47,214 bases of DNA from Deltaproteobacteria bacterium (GCA_021413675.1 JAIOQA010000057.1:1-47214); one strand, 5' to 3'; counted from the first letter of the stretch, positions 34,202 to 42,827 are shown. Numbers and translations are program-made. The notes: generated from the letters alone by a model not told the origin.

Positions 34202-34957
34202 GTGGCCCGACGCGACGGCGAGCACCTCATCCTCGACATCGAGACCGTGCCGGATCTCGCGCGCTGGTCGAAGCCGGACCTCCCGCCCGGGGTCGAGGCG
34301 CCGTTCCCGCCGACCTGGGCCCACCGGGTCATCGTGGTCGGCTGCATGCTGCTCGACAGCGACTACCGGGTCCGCCGGCTGGGCGTGGTCGGCGAGGGCA
34401 AGGAGCTCGGCACCGATCCCGACGAGCGCGCGCTCCTGTTCGAGCTGTCGCGGTTCGTCGGCAAGCACCGGCCGCTGATCGTCACCTACAACGGCCGCTC
34501 GTTCGACCTGCCGGTGATCGCGCTGCGCTCGCTGTCGCACGGCGTGCCGCTGGCCTGGTACTACGAGCAGCGCGGCGTGCGCCATCGCTACGGCGGTGAG
34601 AGCCACCTCGATCTCTGCGACTGGCTCACCGATCACGGCGCGACCCGCTCGAGCACGCTCGACGCGATCGCCCGGCTGGTCGGCCTGCCCGGCAAGGTCG
34701 GCGTCGACGGCAAGCAGGTCGAGGGGCTGTTCCGCGCCGGGCAGCTGGCCGCGATCCAGAGCTACTGCCTGTCGGACGTCACGCAGACCGCGCTGCTCTA
34801 CCTGCGCTTCCGGCTGCTGCAGGGCGCGATGAGCGCGACCGTGTTCCGCGAGGCGGCGACCGGGATGCTCGAGCTGCTGGCGAGCGAGCCGCGGGTCGAG
34901 CCGGTGCTCGCGGGCATCGATCGCGCGCAGCTGCTGGGCGTGATCGACGAACCATGA
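34202..34957 (+). CDS. Predicted 3'-5' exonuclease related to the PolB proofreading domain
   Basis: 251 residues. Exo I is LILDIETVPD (Asp11, Glu13), Exo II is VTYNGRSFDLPVI with a catalytic Asp, and Exo III is YCLSDVTQTALLYLRF, matching YxxxD. The block TWAHRVIVVGCMLLD and the helix LFRAGQLAAIQSYC are typical of the stand-alone PolB-exo-like family (PF10108-like). These are DEDDy nucleases acting on single-stranded DNA ends. The start at 34202 is supported by TACCCT six bases upstream; longer starts at 34136 or 34115 remain possible. The glycosylase gene follows after 10 bases. Confidence 0.88.
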   Translation: MARRDGEHLILDIETVPDLARWSKPDLPPGVEAPFPPTWAHRVIVVGCMLLDSDYRVRRLGVVGEGKELGTDPDERALLFELSRFVGKHRPLIVTYNGRSFDLPVIALRSLSHGVPLAWYYEQRGVRHRYGGESHLDLCDWLTDHGATRSSTLDAIARLVGLPGKVGVDGKQVEGLFRAGQLAAIQSYCLSDVTQTALLYLRFRLLQGAMSATVFREAATGMLELLASEPRVEPVLAGIDRAQLLGVIDEP

Positions 34958-34967
34958 GGCGAAGGGC

Positions 34968-35549
34968 GTGAGGAGCGCACCGGCGATCGCCGAGCTGCGC
35001 ACGCGGCGGGTGCCGCTGGCGTGGTACCGGCGCAAGCCGGAGGCGCTGGCGAAGGCGCTCCTCGGCCAGGTCCTGGTGCACGCGGAGCGCGCCGTGGTCA
35101 TGGTCGAGACCGAGGCGTATCTCGGGCCCGAGGATCGCGCCTCGCACGCGCGCTTCGGGCCGACCTCGCGGACCTCCGTGATGTTCGGCCCGGGCGGGGT
35201 CAGCTACGTCTACCTCTGCTACGGCATGCACCAGATGTTCAACATCGTCGCGGGCGTCGACGGTGAGCCGGGCGCCGTGCTGATCCGCGCGGCGGCGCCG
35301 CTGGTCGGCCTGCCCGACGATCCCGCGATCGCGCGCGGCCCGGGCAAGCTGGCGGCGGCGCTCGGCCTCGATCGCCGGCACGATCGCCGCACGCTCGACG
35401 GCGACGCGCTGTTCGTCGCGCGGGCACGGCGGCGCGGGGCGATCGCCTCCGGGCCGCGGGTCGGCGTGGCGTACGCTGGCGAATGGGCCGCGCGCCCGCT
35501 GCGCTTCTGGATCGCCGGCCACCCGGCGGTCTCGAAGCCGCGCCCGTGA
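34968..35549 (+). CDS. mpg: DNA-3-methyladenine glycosylase, AAG/MPG type
   Basis: 193 residues, GTG start, the normal length for bacterial Aag homologs. Signature [19 protein letters not shown] contains the catalytic Glu that activates water (VETEAY), followed by [25 protein letters not shown] with the base-flipping Tyr region, and [15 protein letters not shown]. The enzyme removes 3-methyladenine, hypoxanthine and ethenoadenine from DNA, leaving an abasic site. It is coupled to a 3'-5' exonuclease and divergent from two AlkB-like oxygenases, which repair an overlapping set of lesions by direct reversal. This is the strongest functional call of the locus. Confidence 0.94.
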   Translation: MRSAPAIAELRTRRVPLAWYRRKPEALAKALLGQVLVHAERAVVMVETEAYLGPEDRASHARFGPTSRTSVMFGPGGVSYVYLCYGMHQMFNIVAGVDGEPGAVLIRAAAPLVGLPDDPAIARGPGKLAAALGLDRRHDRRTLDGDALFVARARRRGAIASGPRVGVAYAGEWAARPLRFWIAGHPAVSKPRP

Positions 35550-35562
35550 TAGTAGAAGCCCC

Positions 35563-35868
35563 GTGCCCAAGGTGACGTTCCTGCCCGCGGGGCGCACGAT
35601 CGAGTGCGCCACCGGCACCAGCCTGTTCGATGCCGGCGGCGGCACCCAGGCCGGCATCGAGACCGCGTGCGTCGGCAAGGGCACCTGCGGGCTGTGCCGG
35701 GTCAAGATCGTCGACGGCGCGGCGCACCTGACGCCGTACGGCGACGAGGAGACCCGCCACCTCGGCAACGTCTATCACCTCACGCGCGTGCGCCTGGCGT
35801 GCCGCGCGCGGCTCACCGGCGGCGACGTCGTGGTCGAGCTCGCGCCGCGCAAGAAACCGAAGAAGTAG
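35563..35868 (+). CDS. [2Fe-2S] ferredoxin
   Basis: 101 residues, GTG start 13 bases after the glycosylase stop. Four cluster Cys are placed as in plant-type/adrenodoxin-like ferredoxins: Cys36-x5-Cys42-x2-Cys45 and Cys80 (ETACVGKGTCGLCRV; VRLACRARL). The N-terminal strand pair KVTFLPAGRTIECATGTSLFDA and a basic tail (KKPKK) are usual. It likely carries electrons to a partner oxygenase or reductase; being last in the exonuclease-glycosylase operon, it might serve an iron enzyme nearby, but that is inference. Converges on the decayed fragment after it. Confidence 0.9.
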   Translation: MPKVTFLPAGRTIECATGTSLFDAGGGTQAGIETACVGKGTCGLCRVKIVDGAAHLTPYGDEETRHLGNVYHLTRVRLACRARLTGGDVVVELAPRKKPKK

Positions 35869-35889
35869 CGCGGCGGCGCGGCGCCCCGA

Positions 35890-36046
35890 TCAGCCGCCGT
35901 TGCACGGGAAAGCGCCGTCGGCCGCGGTCCACGCGTCCTGCCACCAGTCCTTCTTGAACCGCCGGCTGGGCCGCGTTGCACGCCGGCGCCTTCGGGCTCG
36001 CGGGCAGCCCCGTCATCGGCAGCACCACATCCCGGCAGGGGTTGAA
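35890..36046 (-). pseudogene. Frameshifted 3' fragment of an unidentified gene
   Basis: The minus strand shows coding-like text in two frames: FNPCRDVVLPMTGLPASPK..ACNAAQP, then after a one-base shift RFKKDWWQDAWTAADGAF followed by PCNGG and a stop at 35890-35892. An in-frame TGA lies just upstream of the first part. This looks like the C-terminal remnant of a secreted Cys-containing protein. It is too short to name. Confidence 0.35.
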
Positions 36047-36089
36047 TCAAGTCATCGACCGGCGAACCATGGTTTCGCGCACCATGATT

Positions 36090-37736
36090 TCAGCGCGCGA
36101 GCCCGATGTTGATCGAGGCGCGATTCCACAGCTCGTACCAGGCGACATCCGCGCGGCCATCGCCATCGAAGTCACCGAGCGCGGCCCAGCCCGGCGCGCC
36201 CCAGCCGCTGACGAAGGTCGCGAAGTCACCGGCGCCCGCGCCGGTCGATCGCCCGACCGCGATCGCGCCGTTCTGGTACCACGCCACGTCGGCCACCCCG
36301 TCGCGATCGACGTCGCCGACGAAGCCCAGCGTCGGCGTCGCGAGCTGGCTCGCCCACGGCCGGACATCGAACCCGCCGCCGGTCGAGTGCAGCACGTGGA
36401 TCGCGCCCTGGTTCCAGGCCTCGTACCACGCGATGTCGGCCTTCCCGTCGCCATCGAGATCGCCGGCCGCGGCCCAGTCGGGCGCGCCGATGCCGGTGGC
36501 CCAGCGCCCGCGCGACGCGAAGCCGTGGCCGGTCGACAGCATCACGGTGAGCGCGTGATCGTTCCAGGCCTCGTACCACGCGAGGTCATCCTTGCCGTCG
36601 CCGTCGAAGTCGCCGACGAACGCCCGATCCGGCCGCCCGAAGCCGCGCAGCCACGCGCCGTCGTTGACGAAGCCCGCGCCGGTCGAGCGCAAGACGGTGA
36701 GCGCGCCGCCGTTCCACGCCTCGTACCAGACCAGATCGGTCTTGCCGTCGCCGTCGAAGTCCCCAGCGGCGGCCCAGTCGGGCGTGCCGTATCCGGTGAG
36801 CCACGTGCCGGACGCCACGAGCGCCGCGCCGGTCGAACGCGCGACGGTCACCGCGCCGCCATTCCAGTGCTCGTACCACGCGATGTCATCGCGGTGATCG
36901 CCGTCGAAGTCGCCGACCAGCGCCAGATCGGGGCGACCGAACCCGGACAGCCACGCGCCGCTGCCCTCGAACCGGGTCGCGCCGCTGGCGCCATGCGCGA
37001 GCGCGAGCAGCTGCTCGCGGGTGCCCAGGAAGCGATCGCGATCGACGCCACCGGCGATGCCCGGCACCTGGCCGGTCCAGCTCCACTGCCACATCGCCGG
37101 CTGGGCCCACGGCGCCGGGAACTGGAAGCAGCCGCCGCTCACCGGGTACGCGATCCACAGCGGCCAGCGATCGAGCCCGGTGGTGTCGACGCCGTTCGAC
37201 GAGAAGTACGCGTTGAAGGTGTAGACGATCGGCCGCTTGCCGGTCGCCTGCTCGACGGTGTCGAGGAACGCGATCACCCGCTGGCGGATCAGCCCGGCCG
37301 GCGTGGCGCCGGTGCCGCCGGCCCAGCCGAGGCACGCGCTGTTGCCGTCGGGGCACTCGAGATCGAGCATCGGCGGTAGATCGTCGGCGGCGAGCGGGCC
37401 GACCACCGCGAGGAAGTGCTGCGCCTGCGCGACGCCGTCCTCGCGCGGATCGAAGAAGTGGTAGGCGCCGCGCAGCACGCCCGCGGCCCGCGCGTGCTGC
37501 CAGTTCGCGGCGAACGTCGCCTGGGTGTTGTAGGTGCCCTGGGTCGCCTTGATCGCGGCCCACTCGATGCCGGCGCCGCGCGCGGCCGCCCAGTCGATCG
37601 CGCCCTGCCCGTCGGAGACGTCGACGCCCTCGACGGTGGCGCCGGCGCACGTCGACAGCTCGGCGGACGTGTCGTCGACGCCCTCCACCGCACAACCGGT
37701 GATCGCGAGAATTGATATCAGCGTGATTGCCTTCAT
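36090..37736 (-). CDS. GH25 lysozyme lipoprotein with six FG-GAP/VCBS-type repeats
   Basis: 548 residues from ATG 37736. Lipobox LAITGC gives Cys15. The GH25 muramidase domain (about 35-240) has GVDVSDGQGAIDW with Asp39, the catalytic pair Asp125-L-Glu127 in PPMLDLECP, and PLWIAYP near its end. Residues about 275-548 are six repeats of the form LVGDFDGDHRDDIAWYEHWNGGAVTVARSTG; each has a DxDGDxxxD calcium loop, so they probably build a beta-propeller-like binding unit. GH25 enzymes cut the glycan of peptidoglycan. A lipid-anchored muramidase with a propeller suggests attack on prey or kin cell walls. The reading frame continues upstream to 37868 but without coding signs. Confidence 0.9.
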   Translation of the reverse strand: MKAITLISILAITGCAVEGVDDTSAELSTCAGATVEGVDVSDGQGAIDWAAARGAGIEWAAIKATQGTYNTQATFAANWQHARAAGVLRGAYHFFDPREDGVAQAQHFLAVVGPLAADDLPPMLDLECPDGNSACLGWAGGTGATPAGLIRQRVIAFLDTVEQATGKRPIVYTFNAYFSSNGVDTTGLDRWPLWIAYPVSGGCFQFPAPWAQPAMWQWSWTGQVPGIAGGVDRDRFLGTREQLLALAHGASGATRFEGSGAWLSGFGRPDLALVGDFDGDHRDDIAWYEHWNGGAVTVARSTGAALVASGTWLTGYGTPDWAAAGDFDGDGKTDLVWYEAWNGGALTVLRSTGAGFVNDGAWLRGFGRPDRAFVGDFDGDGKDDLAWYEAWNDHALTVMLSTGHGFASRGRWATGIGAPDWAAAGDLDGDGKADIAWYEAWNQGAIHVLHSTGGGFDVRPWASQLATPTLGFVGDVDRDGVADVAWYQNGAIAVGRSTGAGAGDFATFVSGWGAPGWAALGDFDGDGRADVAWYELWNRASINIGLAR

Positions 37737-37743
37737 GGCGGCC

Positions 37744-37749
37744 ACCCTA
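37744..37749 (-). promoter_or_regulatory. -10-like TAGGGT before the lysozyme ATG
   Basis: On the minus strand TAGGGT ends seven bases before ATG 37736. The same bases could act as a weak ribosome site (TAGGGTGG). Confidence 0.3.
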
Positions 37750-37936
37750 CGTGACGCGTTATCGGGAGAGCTACTGACTGACGATGATGGATTGATCGGC
37801 AGTGATCGAATACCGATGTGCAACCATCCGTGTGCAGCCCGCGGTTCGCGTGGCCATCCAGACACCACACCTGCGCGTGATCACGTGTCGCGCCTGACAC
37901 CTCCCGGGATATCCGCACCGACCACGCACATCGCGC

Positions 37937-37966
37937 TTGACTTCCAAACCTGCCGGCCGGTAGGTT
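37937..37966 (+). promoter_or_regulatory. Sigma70-type promoter of the alpha/beta hydrolase gene
   Basis: -35 TTGACT (37937-37942), an 18-base spacer and -10 TAGGTT (37961-37966). It is the best -35/-10 pair in the window. The transcript would have a short leader ending in GGAGGG seven bases before ATG 37986. Confidence 0.65.
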
Positions 37967-37967
37967 T
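37946..37967. promoter_or_regulatory. 22-bp palindrome over the promoter, TetR-type operator candidate
   Basis: Arms AAACCTGCCGG and CCGGTAGGTTT are complementary at 10 of 11 positions. The palindrome fills the spacer and covers the -10 box, so a bound repressor would block RNA polymerase. TetR-family repressors commonly use operators of this base pattern. No TetR gene is adjacent; the regulator must be encoded elsewhere. Confidence 0.6.
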
Positions 37968-37985
37968 CGCCGCGGAGGGACACCC

Positions 37986-39041
37986 ATGGGGAAAGCGTCG
38001 ACCGAGAGAGCGAACGTGCTGCTGGCCTGCGTCGGGATGGTGGCGATCACGCCGTGCGGGGGCAGCCCGTCGAGCCCGGACGCCACCGCGGTGGTGGACG
38101 CCGCGCCCGCGGCCGACGCGCCGTGCGGGACCGGTTGTGCCACGCCCGACCCGGGGGCGCCGGGGCCCTACGCCAGCCACACCGCGACCGTCGACCTCGC
38201 GTTCGCCGACGGCAAGTCGGCCACGCTGACGCTCTACGTCCCTGACACCGCGGGGCCGCTGCCGGTCGTGGTCTTTCTCCACGGCTTCCAGCTCACGACT
38301 GACCTGTACGCCTCCTATGGCACGCACCTCGCGAGCTGGGGATACGTCGTGGTGATGCCGCAGATGCCCAGTGGGCTGATCGGCGGGCCGACCCACGTGC
38401 AACTGGCGGGCTACCTCGGCGAGGTGCTCGACTGGGTCGCCGGCCCCGGCAACGCGACCGGGCCGCTCGCGGGCAAGGTCGACGCGACCCACATCGGCCT
38501 CGCCGGCCACTCGATGGGCGGCAAGATCGCGATGCTGCGCGCGACCCAGGACGCGCGGCCGCGCGCGGTGTTCGGCGTCGATCCGGTCGACGCGGCGGGC
38601 AGCCCGCTGCCGGTGTCGGCCACCGACTACCCGTCGGTGACGCCCGAGCTGATGGCCAAGGTCACCGTGCCGATCGCGATGCTCGGCGAGACCACCAACG
38701 CGACCTGCTCGGGCGCGCTGTGCCAGGCGTGCGCGCCGGCCGCCGACAACTTCCAGCAGTACTACACCAGCGCCACCGGCCCGGCGCTGCAGATCGAGAT
38801 CACGGGCGCCAACCACGTCTCGTTCCTCGACAACCCGTCGTGCGGGTTCACCTGCTCCGCGTGCCCGGCGGGCACGGACACGCCGGCGACCTCGCGCGCG
38901 CTCACCCAGCGCTACATGACCGCGTTCTTCAACGTCGAGCTGCGCCAGCAGGCCGCGTATCGCTCGTACCTCGACGGCGCCGACATGGCGAACGACGTCG
39001 CGAGCGGCGCGGTCACCACCGCCCACAAGAACGGCTTCTAG
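37986..39041 (+). CDS. Secreted alpha/beta hydrolase (chlorophyllase/dienelactone-hydrolase-like)
   Basis: 351 residues, with GGAGGG upstream. The N-terminal hydrophobic stretch VLLACVGMVAITPCGG could be a lipoprotein signal, followed by a disordered Ala/Asp/Pro linker. The hydrolase domain has LPVVVFLHGFQ (oxyanion strand), the nucleophile elbow GHS176MGG, an acid in the region of FGVDPVDAAG, and the catalytic His in GANHVSFLD. Many Cys near the end (CSGALCQAC; CGFTCSAC) suggest disulfides and export. Fold and Ser-His are clear; the substrate is unknown. Controlled by a palindromic operator and followed by an AraC regulator 13 bases later. Confidence 0.85.
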   Translation: MGKASTERANVLLACVGMVAITPCGGSPSSPDATAVVDAAPAADAPCGTGCATPDPGAPGPYASHTATVDLAFADGKSATLTLYVPDTAGPLPVVVFLHGFQLTTDLYASYGTHLASWGYVVVMPQMPSGLIGGPTHVQLAGYLGEVLDWVAGPGNATGPLAGKVDATHIGLAGHSMGGKIAMLRATQDARPRAVFGVDPVDAAGSPLPVSATDYPSVTPELMAKVTVPIAMLGETTNATCSGALCQACAPAADNFQQYYTSATGPALQIEITGANHVSFLDNPSCGFTCSACPAGTDTPATSRALTQRYMTAFFNVELRQQAAYRSYLDGADMANDVASGAVTTAHKNGF

Positions 39042-39054
39042 GCCCGGCCTGATC

Positions 39055-40080
39055 ATGCGCACCAGCGCCGCGCCGATCCTGCAGACCGTGATGCTGGCCG
39101 CCGAGGCGCTCGGCCTGTCGCGCGCGCGGATCACCACGGCGCTCGGGCTGCGATGGGAGGACCTCGCCGCGTACGACCTGCGCGTGCCCTCGAGCACGTC
39201 CGCGCGCCTGTGGCAGGAGCTCGCCGCCTGGCGCGGCACGCCGCTGGTCAGCGCGGAGATCGCGCGGCAGATCGCGCGCACCGAGGGCGGCGGCATCCTC
39301 GAGCTGACGATCCGCAGCGGCGCGACGATCGCCGACGCGGCCGCGCGGCTCACCGCGATCCTGCCGCTCCTGTTCGGCGAGCCCGACAGCTTCCACAGCA
39401 TCACCCGGCGCAGCGGCGACGGCTGGGAGCTGGGCTACTGCCTGCCGGTCGGCGGCGAGCCGCCGGTGACGCTGTCGGAGGAGTGCCTGATCGTGACGTT
39501 CGTCGAGCTGTGCCGGGCCTCGGCCGACGACTTCCGCCCCGACCGCGTCTACTTCCAGCACGCGCCCACCGCGCCGGTGCACGCGTGGAGCCGCGAGCTC
39601 GGCTGTCCGGTGCAGTTCGACGCGCCGTTCTACGGCGTGCGCATCGGCGATCGCGCCTACCGCGCGCCGGTGCGGACCCACGATCCGCAGCTGGCCAGCC
39701 TGCTCGCCCAGCTCGGCCGCGCGCTCCTGACCTCGACGCGCACCGAGGTCAGCGCCACCCACGGCGTCCGCAAGGTCATCCACGAGCTGGTCGCGCAGCG
39801 CCAGCGCGTCGACGTCGACGCGGTCGCCCGCGCGCTCCACGTCAGCCCGCGCACGCTGCAGCGCCGCCTCACGATCGCCGGGACCACCTTCCGCAAGGAG
39901 CTCGATGCCGTGCGCCGCGCGATCGCCGAGGTGATGCTCCCTGATCTGCGCTACTCGCTCGGCGAGATCGCCGCGCTCCTCGGCTTCGCCGACGCGAGCC
40001 AGTTCTCGCGCGCGGTCCGCGGCTGGACCGGGCAGACGCCGCGCAGCGTCCGCGCGCAGGCCCGCGCCCACGCCGCCTGA
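39055..40080 (+). CDS. AraC-family transcriptional regulator
   Basis: 341 residues. N-terminal domain of the arabinose-binding-like type seen in OruR/ArgR-like regulators (about 10-200: PILQTVMLAAEALGLSRARITTALGL; FGEPDSFHSITRRSGDGWELGYCLP). The C-terminal HTH_18 domain has VDAVARALHVSPRTLQRRLTIAG and then YSLGEIAALLGFADASQFSRAVRGWTGQTPRSVR. It presumably activates or represses in response to a small ligand. It follows the hydrolase gene by 13 bases, so the two are probably one transcript. It is not the likely owner of the symmetrical operator at 37946, since AraC proteins prefer direct repeats. Confidence 0.9.
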   Translation: MRTSAAPILQTVMLAAEALGLSRARITTALGLRWEDLAAYDLRVPSSTSARLWQELAAWRGTPLVSAEIARQIARTEGGGILELTIRSGATIADAAARLTAILPLLFGEPDSFHSITRRSGDGWELGYCLPVGGEPPVTLSEECLIVTFVELCRASADDFRPDRVYFQHAPTAPVHAWSRELGCPVQFDAPFYGVRIGDRAYRAPVRTHDPQLASLLAQLGRALLTSTRTEVSATHGVRKVIHELVAQRQRVDVDAVARALHVSPRTLQRRLTIAGTTFRKELDAVRRAIAEVMLPDLRYSLGEIAALLGFADASQFSRAVRGWTGQTPRSVRAQARAHAA

Positions 40081-40159
40081 CGAGCGCTGGCGCGTAGGCA
40101 CCAGAGGTTGGCGCCCGTTGCGCCCTCGCGTCGACCTACGCTGAACCGGCGCCACTCCG

Positions 40160-41899
40160 ATGCCCCGCCTCGGCCGATACGAGCTCCTGCGCCACCTCGC
40201 GTCCGGGGGCATGGCGGAGATCCACCTCGCCCGCACGACCGGCGTCGGCGGCTTCAGCCGCCACGTCGTGCTGAAGGTCGTGCGGCCCGAGCGCGCCGTC
40301 GACGAGGCGTACGTGGCGATGTTCCTCGACGAGGCCCGCCTGCTGGCCGGGCTGCACCACGCGCACCTCGCCCAGGTCCACGAGGTCGGCGTCGACGGCG
40401 ACACGTACTTCCTCGCGATGGAGTACCTGCACGGCGAGACGCTGCGGGCGATCCTGAGCCGCGCGCGGACCCGCCACGCGCGGTTGTCGCTCGAGCTGGC
40501 GCTCACCGTCGTCGCCGGGGTCGCCGCCGGCCTCCACCACGCCCACGAGGGCCGCGACGCCGACGGCCAGCCGCTCGGGATCGTCCACCGCGACGTGTCG
40601 CCGGGCAACGTGATGGCGACCTACGACGGCGGCGTCAAGCTGATCGATTTCGGCATCGCCAAGGCGCGCGCGCGCACCGCCGTCACCCGCGTCGGCCTGG
40701 TCAAGGGCAAGCCCGGCTACATGGCGCCCGAGCAGGTGCTCGGGCTCACCGTCGATCGCCGCTGCGACGTGTTCGCGCTGGGCGTGGTGCTGTACGAGCT
40801 GACCACCCAGCGCCAGCCGTTCCGCGCGACGACCGGCGTCGACGCGATCGATCGCATGCTGCGCGGCGACCTGACGCCGCCGTCGCAGGTGGTGCGCGAC
40901 TACCCGCGCGAGCTCGAGGAGATCGTGCTGACCGCGCTGGCGCTCGATCCGGACGCGCGGTTCGCGACCGCCGAGGATCTGCGGCTCGCGCTGGTCGACG
41001 CCGCGGCCCACCTCGACCTCGGGCTGTCGTCGAGCGCGGTCATCGACACGATGCGCGCGCTGTTCGGGACCCGGCGCGAGCCGTGGCTCGAGCGCCCCGC
41101 TCCGGCGCCGGTGCCGAGCCCGTCGCCGACGATGCGCACGCCGGTCGCGATGCCGCCGCCGGTGCCAGTGCCATCGCCGGCGCGGGTGTGGTGCCGGGAG
41201 GTCGATGGGGCGGCGCGGCGCGCGGGGCTCGCGGGCGCGCCCGGCGCGCTCGCGTCGGCGGAGAAGCCGACGGAGGTCACGCCGGCCTGGCGCGGCCCCG
41301 CGCTGGCGCTCGGCGCGATGGCGCCGGTCGCCAGCGAGCCTCGGGTCAGCCTGGCGCCGTCGCGGCCGATGCCGCGACCGCGGGTGACCGCGAATGGCAC
41401 CGCGCCGATGCCGATGGGGCCGCTCGCCGCGGCGACGCCGCGATCGATCCCGTGGCGACCGATCGCGATCGCGGTGGCGGCGATCGCGGCGAGCGCGATC
41501 GTCGTCGCGACCATCGGCGCGATCGCGAGCGCTGGCGATCCGGGGCGCCCCGCGTCGGCGATGATCGCGCCGGTCGACGCGATGCGCCCCGATGCGTCGC
41601 CCGACGCGCGAGCGCCCGATGCGATACCGCCCGATGCGTCGCCCGATGCGTCGCTCGATGCCGCGCCGCCCGACGCCGCGCTCGCGCGCCTCGAGGTCCA
41701 CACCGCCCCGCCTGGCGCGACCGTCGTCCTCGACAACCAGCGCCTCGGCTCCGCGCCGCTCGTCACCTTCGTCGCGCACACCACCCGCGCCGTCGTGCTG
41801 AAGGTGCGCAAGCACGGCTACGACGCGGTCAAGATCCGCATCCGCATCGACCGCGATCTCACGTGGCAGCCGATCCTGCGCCGCAGCCGCCCGCGCTGA
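40160..41899 (+). CDS. Membrane Ser/Thr protein kinase with PEGA-like C-terminus
   Basis: 579 residues. Kinase domain 1-285: glycine loop [12 protein letters not shown], the ATP Lys in VVLKVVR, HRD145VSPGN, DFGIAKA, APEQVLG. In the catalytic loop HRDVSPGN replaces HRDLKPxN, a variant frequent in myxobacterial kinases; the usual Lys is absent. A proline-rich linker (about 310-430) leads to a transmembrane helix (about 432-460), then an Asp/Pro/Ala-rich stretch and a PEGA domain ([21 protein letters not shown]) that would be periplasmic. TACGCT lies 17 bases before ATG 40160. Confidence 0.93.
   Translation: MPRLGRYELLRHLASGGMAEIHLARTTGVGGFSRHVVLKVVRPERAVDEAYVAMFLDEARLLAGLHHAHLAQVHEVGVDGDTYFLAMEYLHGETLRAILSRARTRHARLSLELALTVVAGVAAGLHHAHEGRDADGQPLGIVHRDVSPGNVMATYDGGVKLIDFGIAKARARTAVTRVGLVKGKPGYMAPEQVLGLTVDRRCDVFALGVVLYELTTQRQPFRATTGVDAIDRMLRGDLTPPSQVVRDYPRELEEIVLTALALDPDARFATAEDLRLALVDAAAHLDLGLSSSAVIDTMRALFGTRREPWLERPAPAPVPSPSPTMRTPVAMPPPVPVPSPARVWCREVDGAARRAGLAGAPGALASAEKPTEVTPAWRGPALALGAMAPVASEPRVSLAPSRPMPRPRVTANGTAPMPMGPLAAATPRSIPWRPIAIAVAAIAASAIVVATIGAIASAGDPGRPASAMIAPVDAMRPDASPDARAPDAIPPDASPDASLDAAPPDAALARLEVHTAPPGATVVLDNQRLGSAPLVTFVAHTTRAVVLKVRKHGYDAVKIRIRIDRDLTWQPILRRSRPR
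41586..41690 (+). repeat. Asp-Ala-Pro coding repeats in the kinase linker
   Basis: Degenerate copies of CCCGATGCGTCG and related units encode DASPDA/DAPPDA tracts just outside the membrane. Typical linker of low complexity between membrane helix and PEGA domain. Confidence 0.6.
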
Positions 41900-41921
41900 T
41901 CCGCTGATACGATCGCGCGTG

Positions 41922-42464
41922 ATGAGCGCCATCGATCATGTCGTCGACCTCGGTCCCCTGCCCGCCTCGCTCGACGAGTTCCTGGCGCTGCGCGAGCGCG
42001 TGGGCAAGGACGCGATCGGCGGCGCGGCGCTGTTCGCGCTGGCGCTGGTCGAGTACGTCGCCGATCCCGTGGCGCACGAGCCCTTCGTCACCGTCATGCT
42101 GACGATGGACCACCTCGTCGACGACGCCGCCGGTTACAAGGGCCGGCGCCCGCACCACACCGTGCTGCGCAACCTGCGCGATCGCCTGGTCGGCAAGGCG
42201 CACATCGCGCGCTCGTACGCGCAAGGCACGCGCTTCGAGGACGGCTACGCGCTGCCCGGCGCGATCGGGATCAAGGTGCGGGTCCAGGCGAACAGCGCGC
42301 TCGCGCCGGATCGCGCCAAGGTCTTCGTGCACTCGACCGGCGCCGACTCGCCGCGGCCAGTGACGCTGCACCGCAACGACAAGGGCCTGTGGAAGGTCCA
42401 CGAGTGGAGCTCGCTCGAGGTCGGCGTGCACGCGCCCGGGCGCGCGCCCGTCGACGACCTGTGA
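41922..42464 (+). CDS. Conserved-looking protein of unknown function
   Basis: 180 residues. An all-helical N-terminal half (DEFLALRERVGKDAIGGAALFALALVEYVADPVAHEPFVTVMLTM) is followed by a beta-rich half (GIKVRVQANSALAPDRAKVFVHSTGADSPRPVTLHRNDKGLWKVHEW), the pattern of small helical-plus-beta domains that use a Trp near the end. No catalytic motif, signal peptide or membrane helix. TGA-TACGAT lies eight bases before ATG 41922 (a GTG one codon earlier is equally possible). Downstream of the kinase by 22 bases, so it could be co-transcribed. Confidence 0.7.
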   Translation: MSAIDHVVDLGPLPASLDEFLALRERVGKDAIGGAALFALALVEYVADPVAHEPFVTVMLTMDHLVDDAAGYKGRRPHHTVLRNLRDRLVGKAHIARSYAQGTRFEDGYALPGAIGIKVRVQANSALAPDRAKVFVHSTGADSPRPVTLHRNDKGLWKVHEWSSLEVGVHAPGRAPVDDL

Positions 42465-42539
42465 GCGCCGGCGCTGGCAATGCGCGGCAACCGCGGCCGC
42501 GGCCTTGTGCGGCGCCGCGCACTGCGTACAAGTGACACC

Positions 42540-42827
42540 ATGGGGTTCTTCGGCAGACTGACGTCAGCGTTCGGCACCATCTGGATGCCGCTCCTCGTGA
42601 TCGTCTACGCCGGCAACGCGTCGATCACGGTCGAGAAGGGCCCGTTCTGGGTCATCGTCCTGGGCTGCTTCTTCTACGCGATGTCGAGCACCAACAAGGC
42701 CGCGCGCCTGACCCAGCTCGAACATGAGAACGCGTGGCTGCGCGGCCAGCTCGGCATGCCTGCGACCACCGCGCCTGCGACCACGGCGCCCGCGACCACC
42801 GCGCCCGCGAGCAACCCGCCTGGATGA
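42540..42827 (+). CDS. Small two-helix membrane protein with TTAPA tail repeats
   Basis: 95 residues from ATG 42540. Two hydrophobic helices (about 13-26 IWMPLLVIVYAG and 36-50 FWVIVLGCFFYAM) are followed by a short charged coiled-coil (LTQLEHENAWLRGQL) and then PATTAPATTAPATTAPAS, three copies of the same five residues coded by a 15-base tandem. A possible promoter is TTGTGC (42505) with TACAAG (42527), spacer 16. Function unknown. Converges on the lipoprotein gene after 15 bases. Confidence 0.65.
   Translation: MGFFGRLTSAFGTIWMPLLVIVYAGNASITVEKGPFWVIVLGCFFYAMSSTNKAARLTQLEHENAWLRGQLGMPATTAPATTAPATTAPASNPPG
42765..42813 (+). repeat. 15-base tandem repeat, about three copies
   Basis: Units of the form CCNGCGACCACNGCG encode the TTAPA tail of the small membrane protein. 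Copies differ by one or two synonymous bases, so this is a coding minisatellite. Confidence 0.7.
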
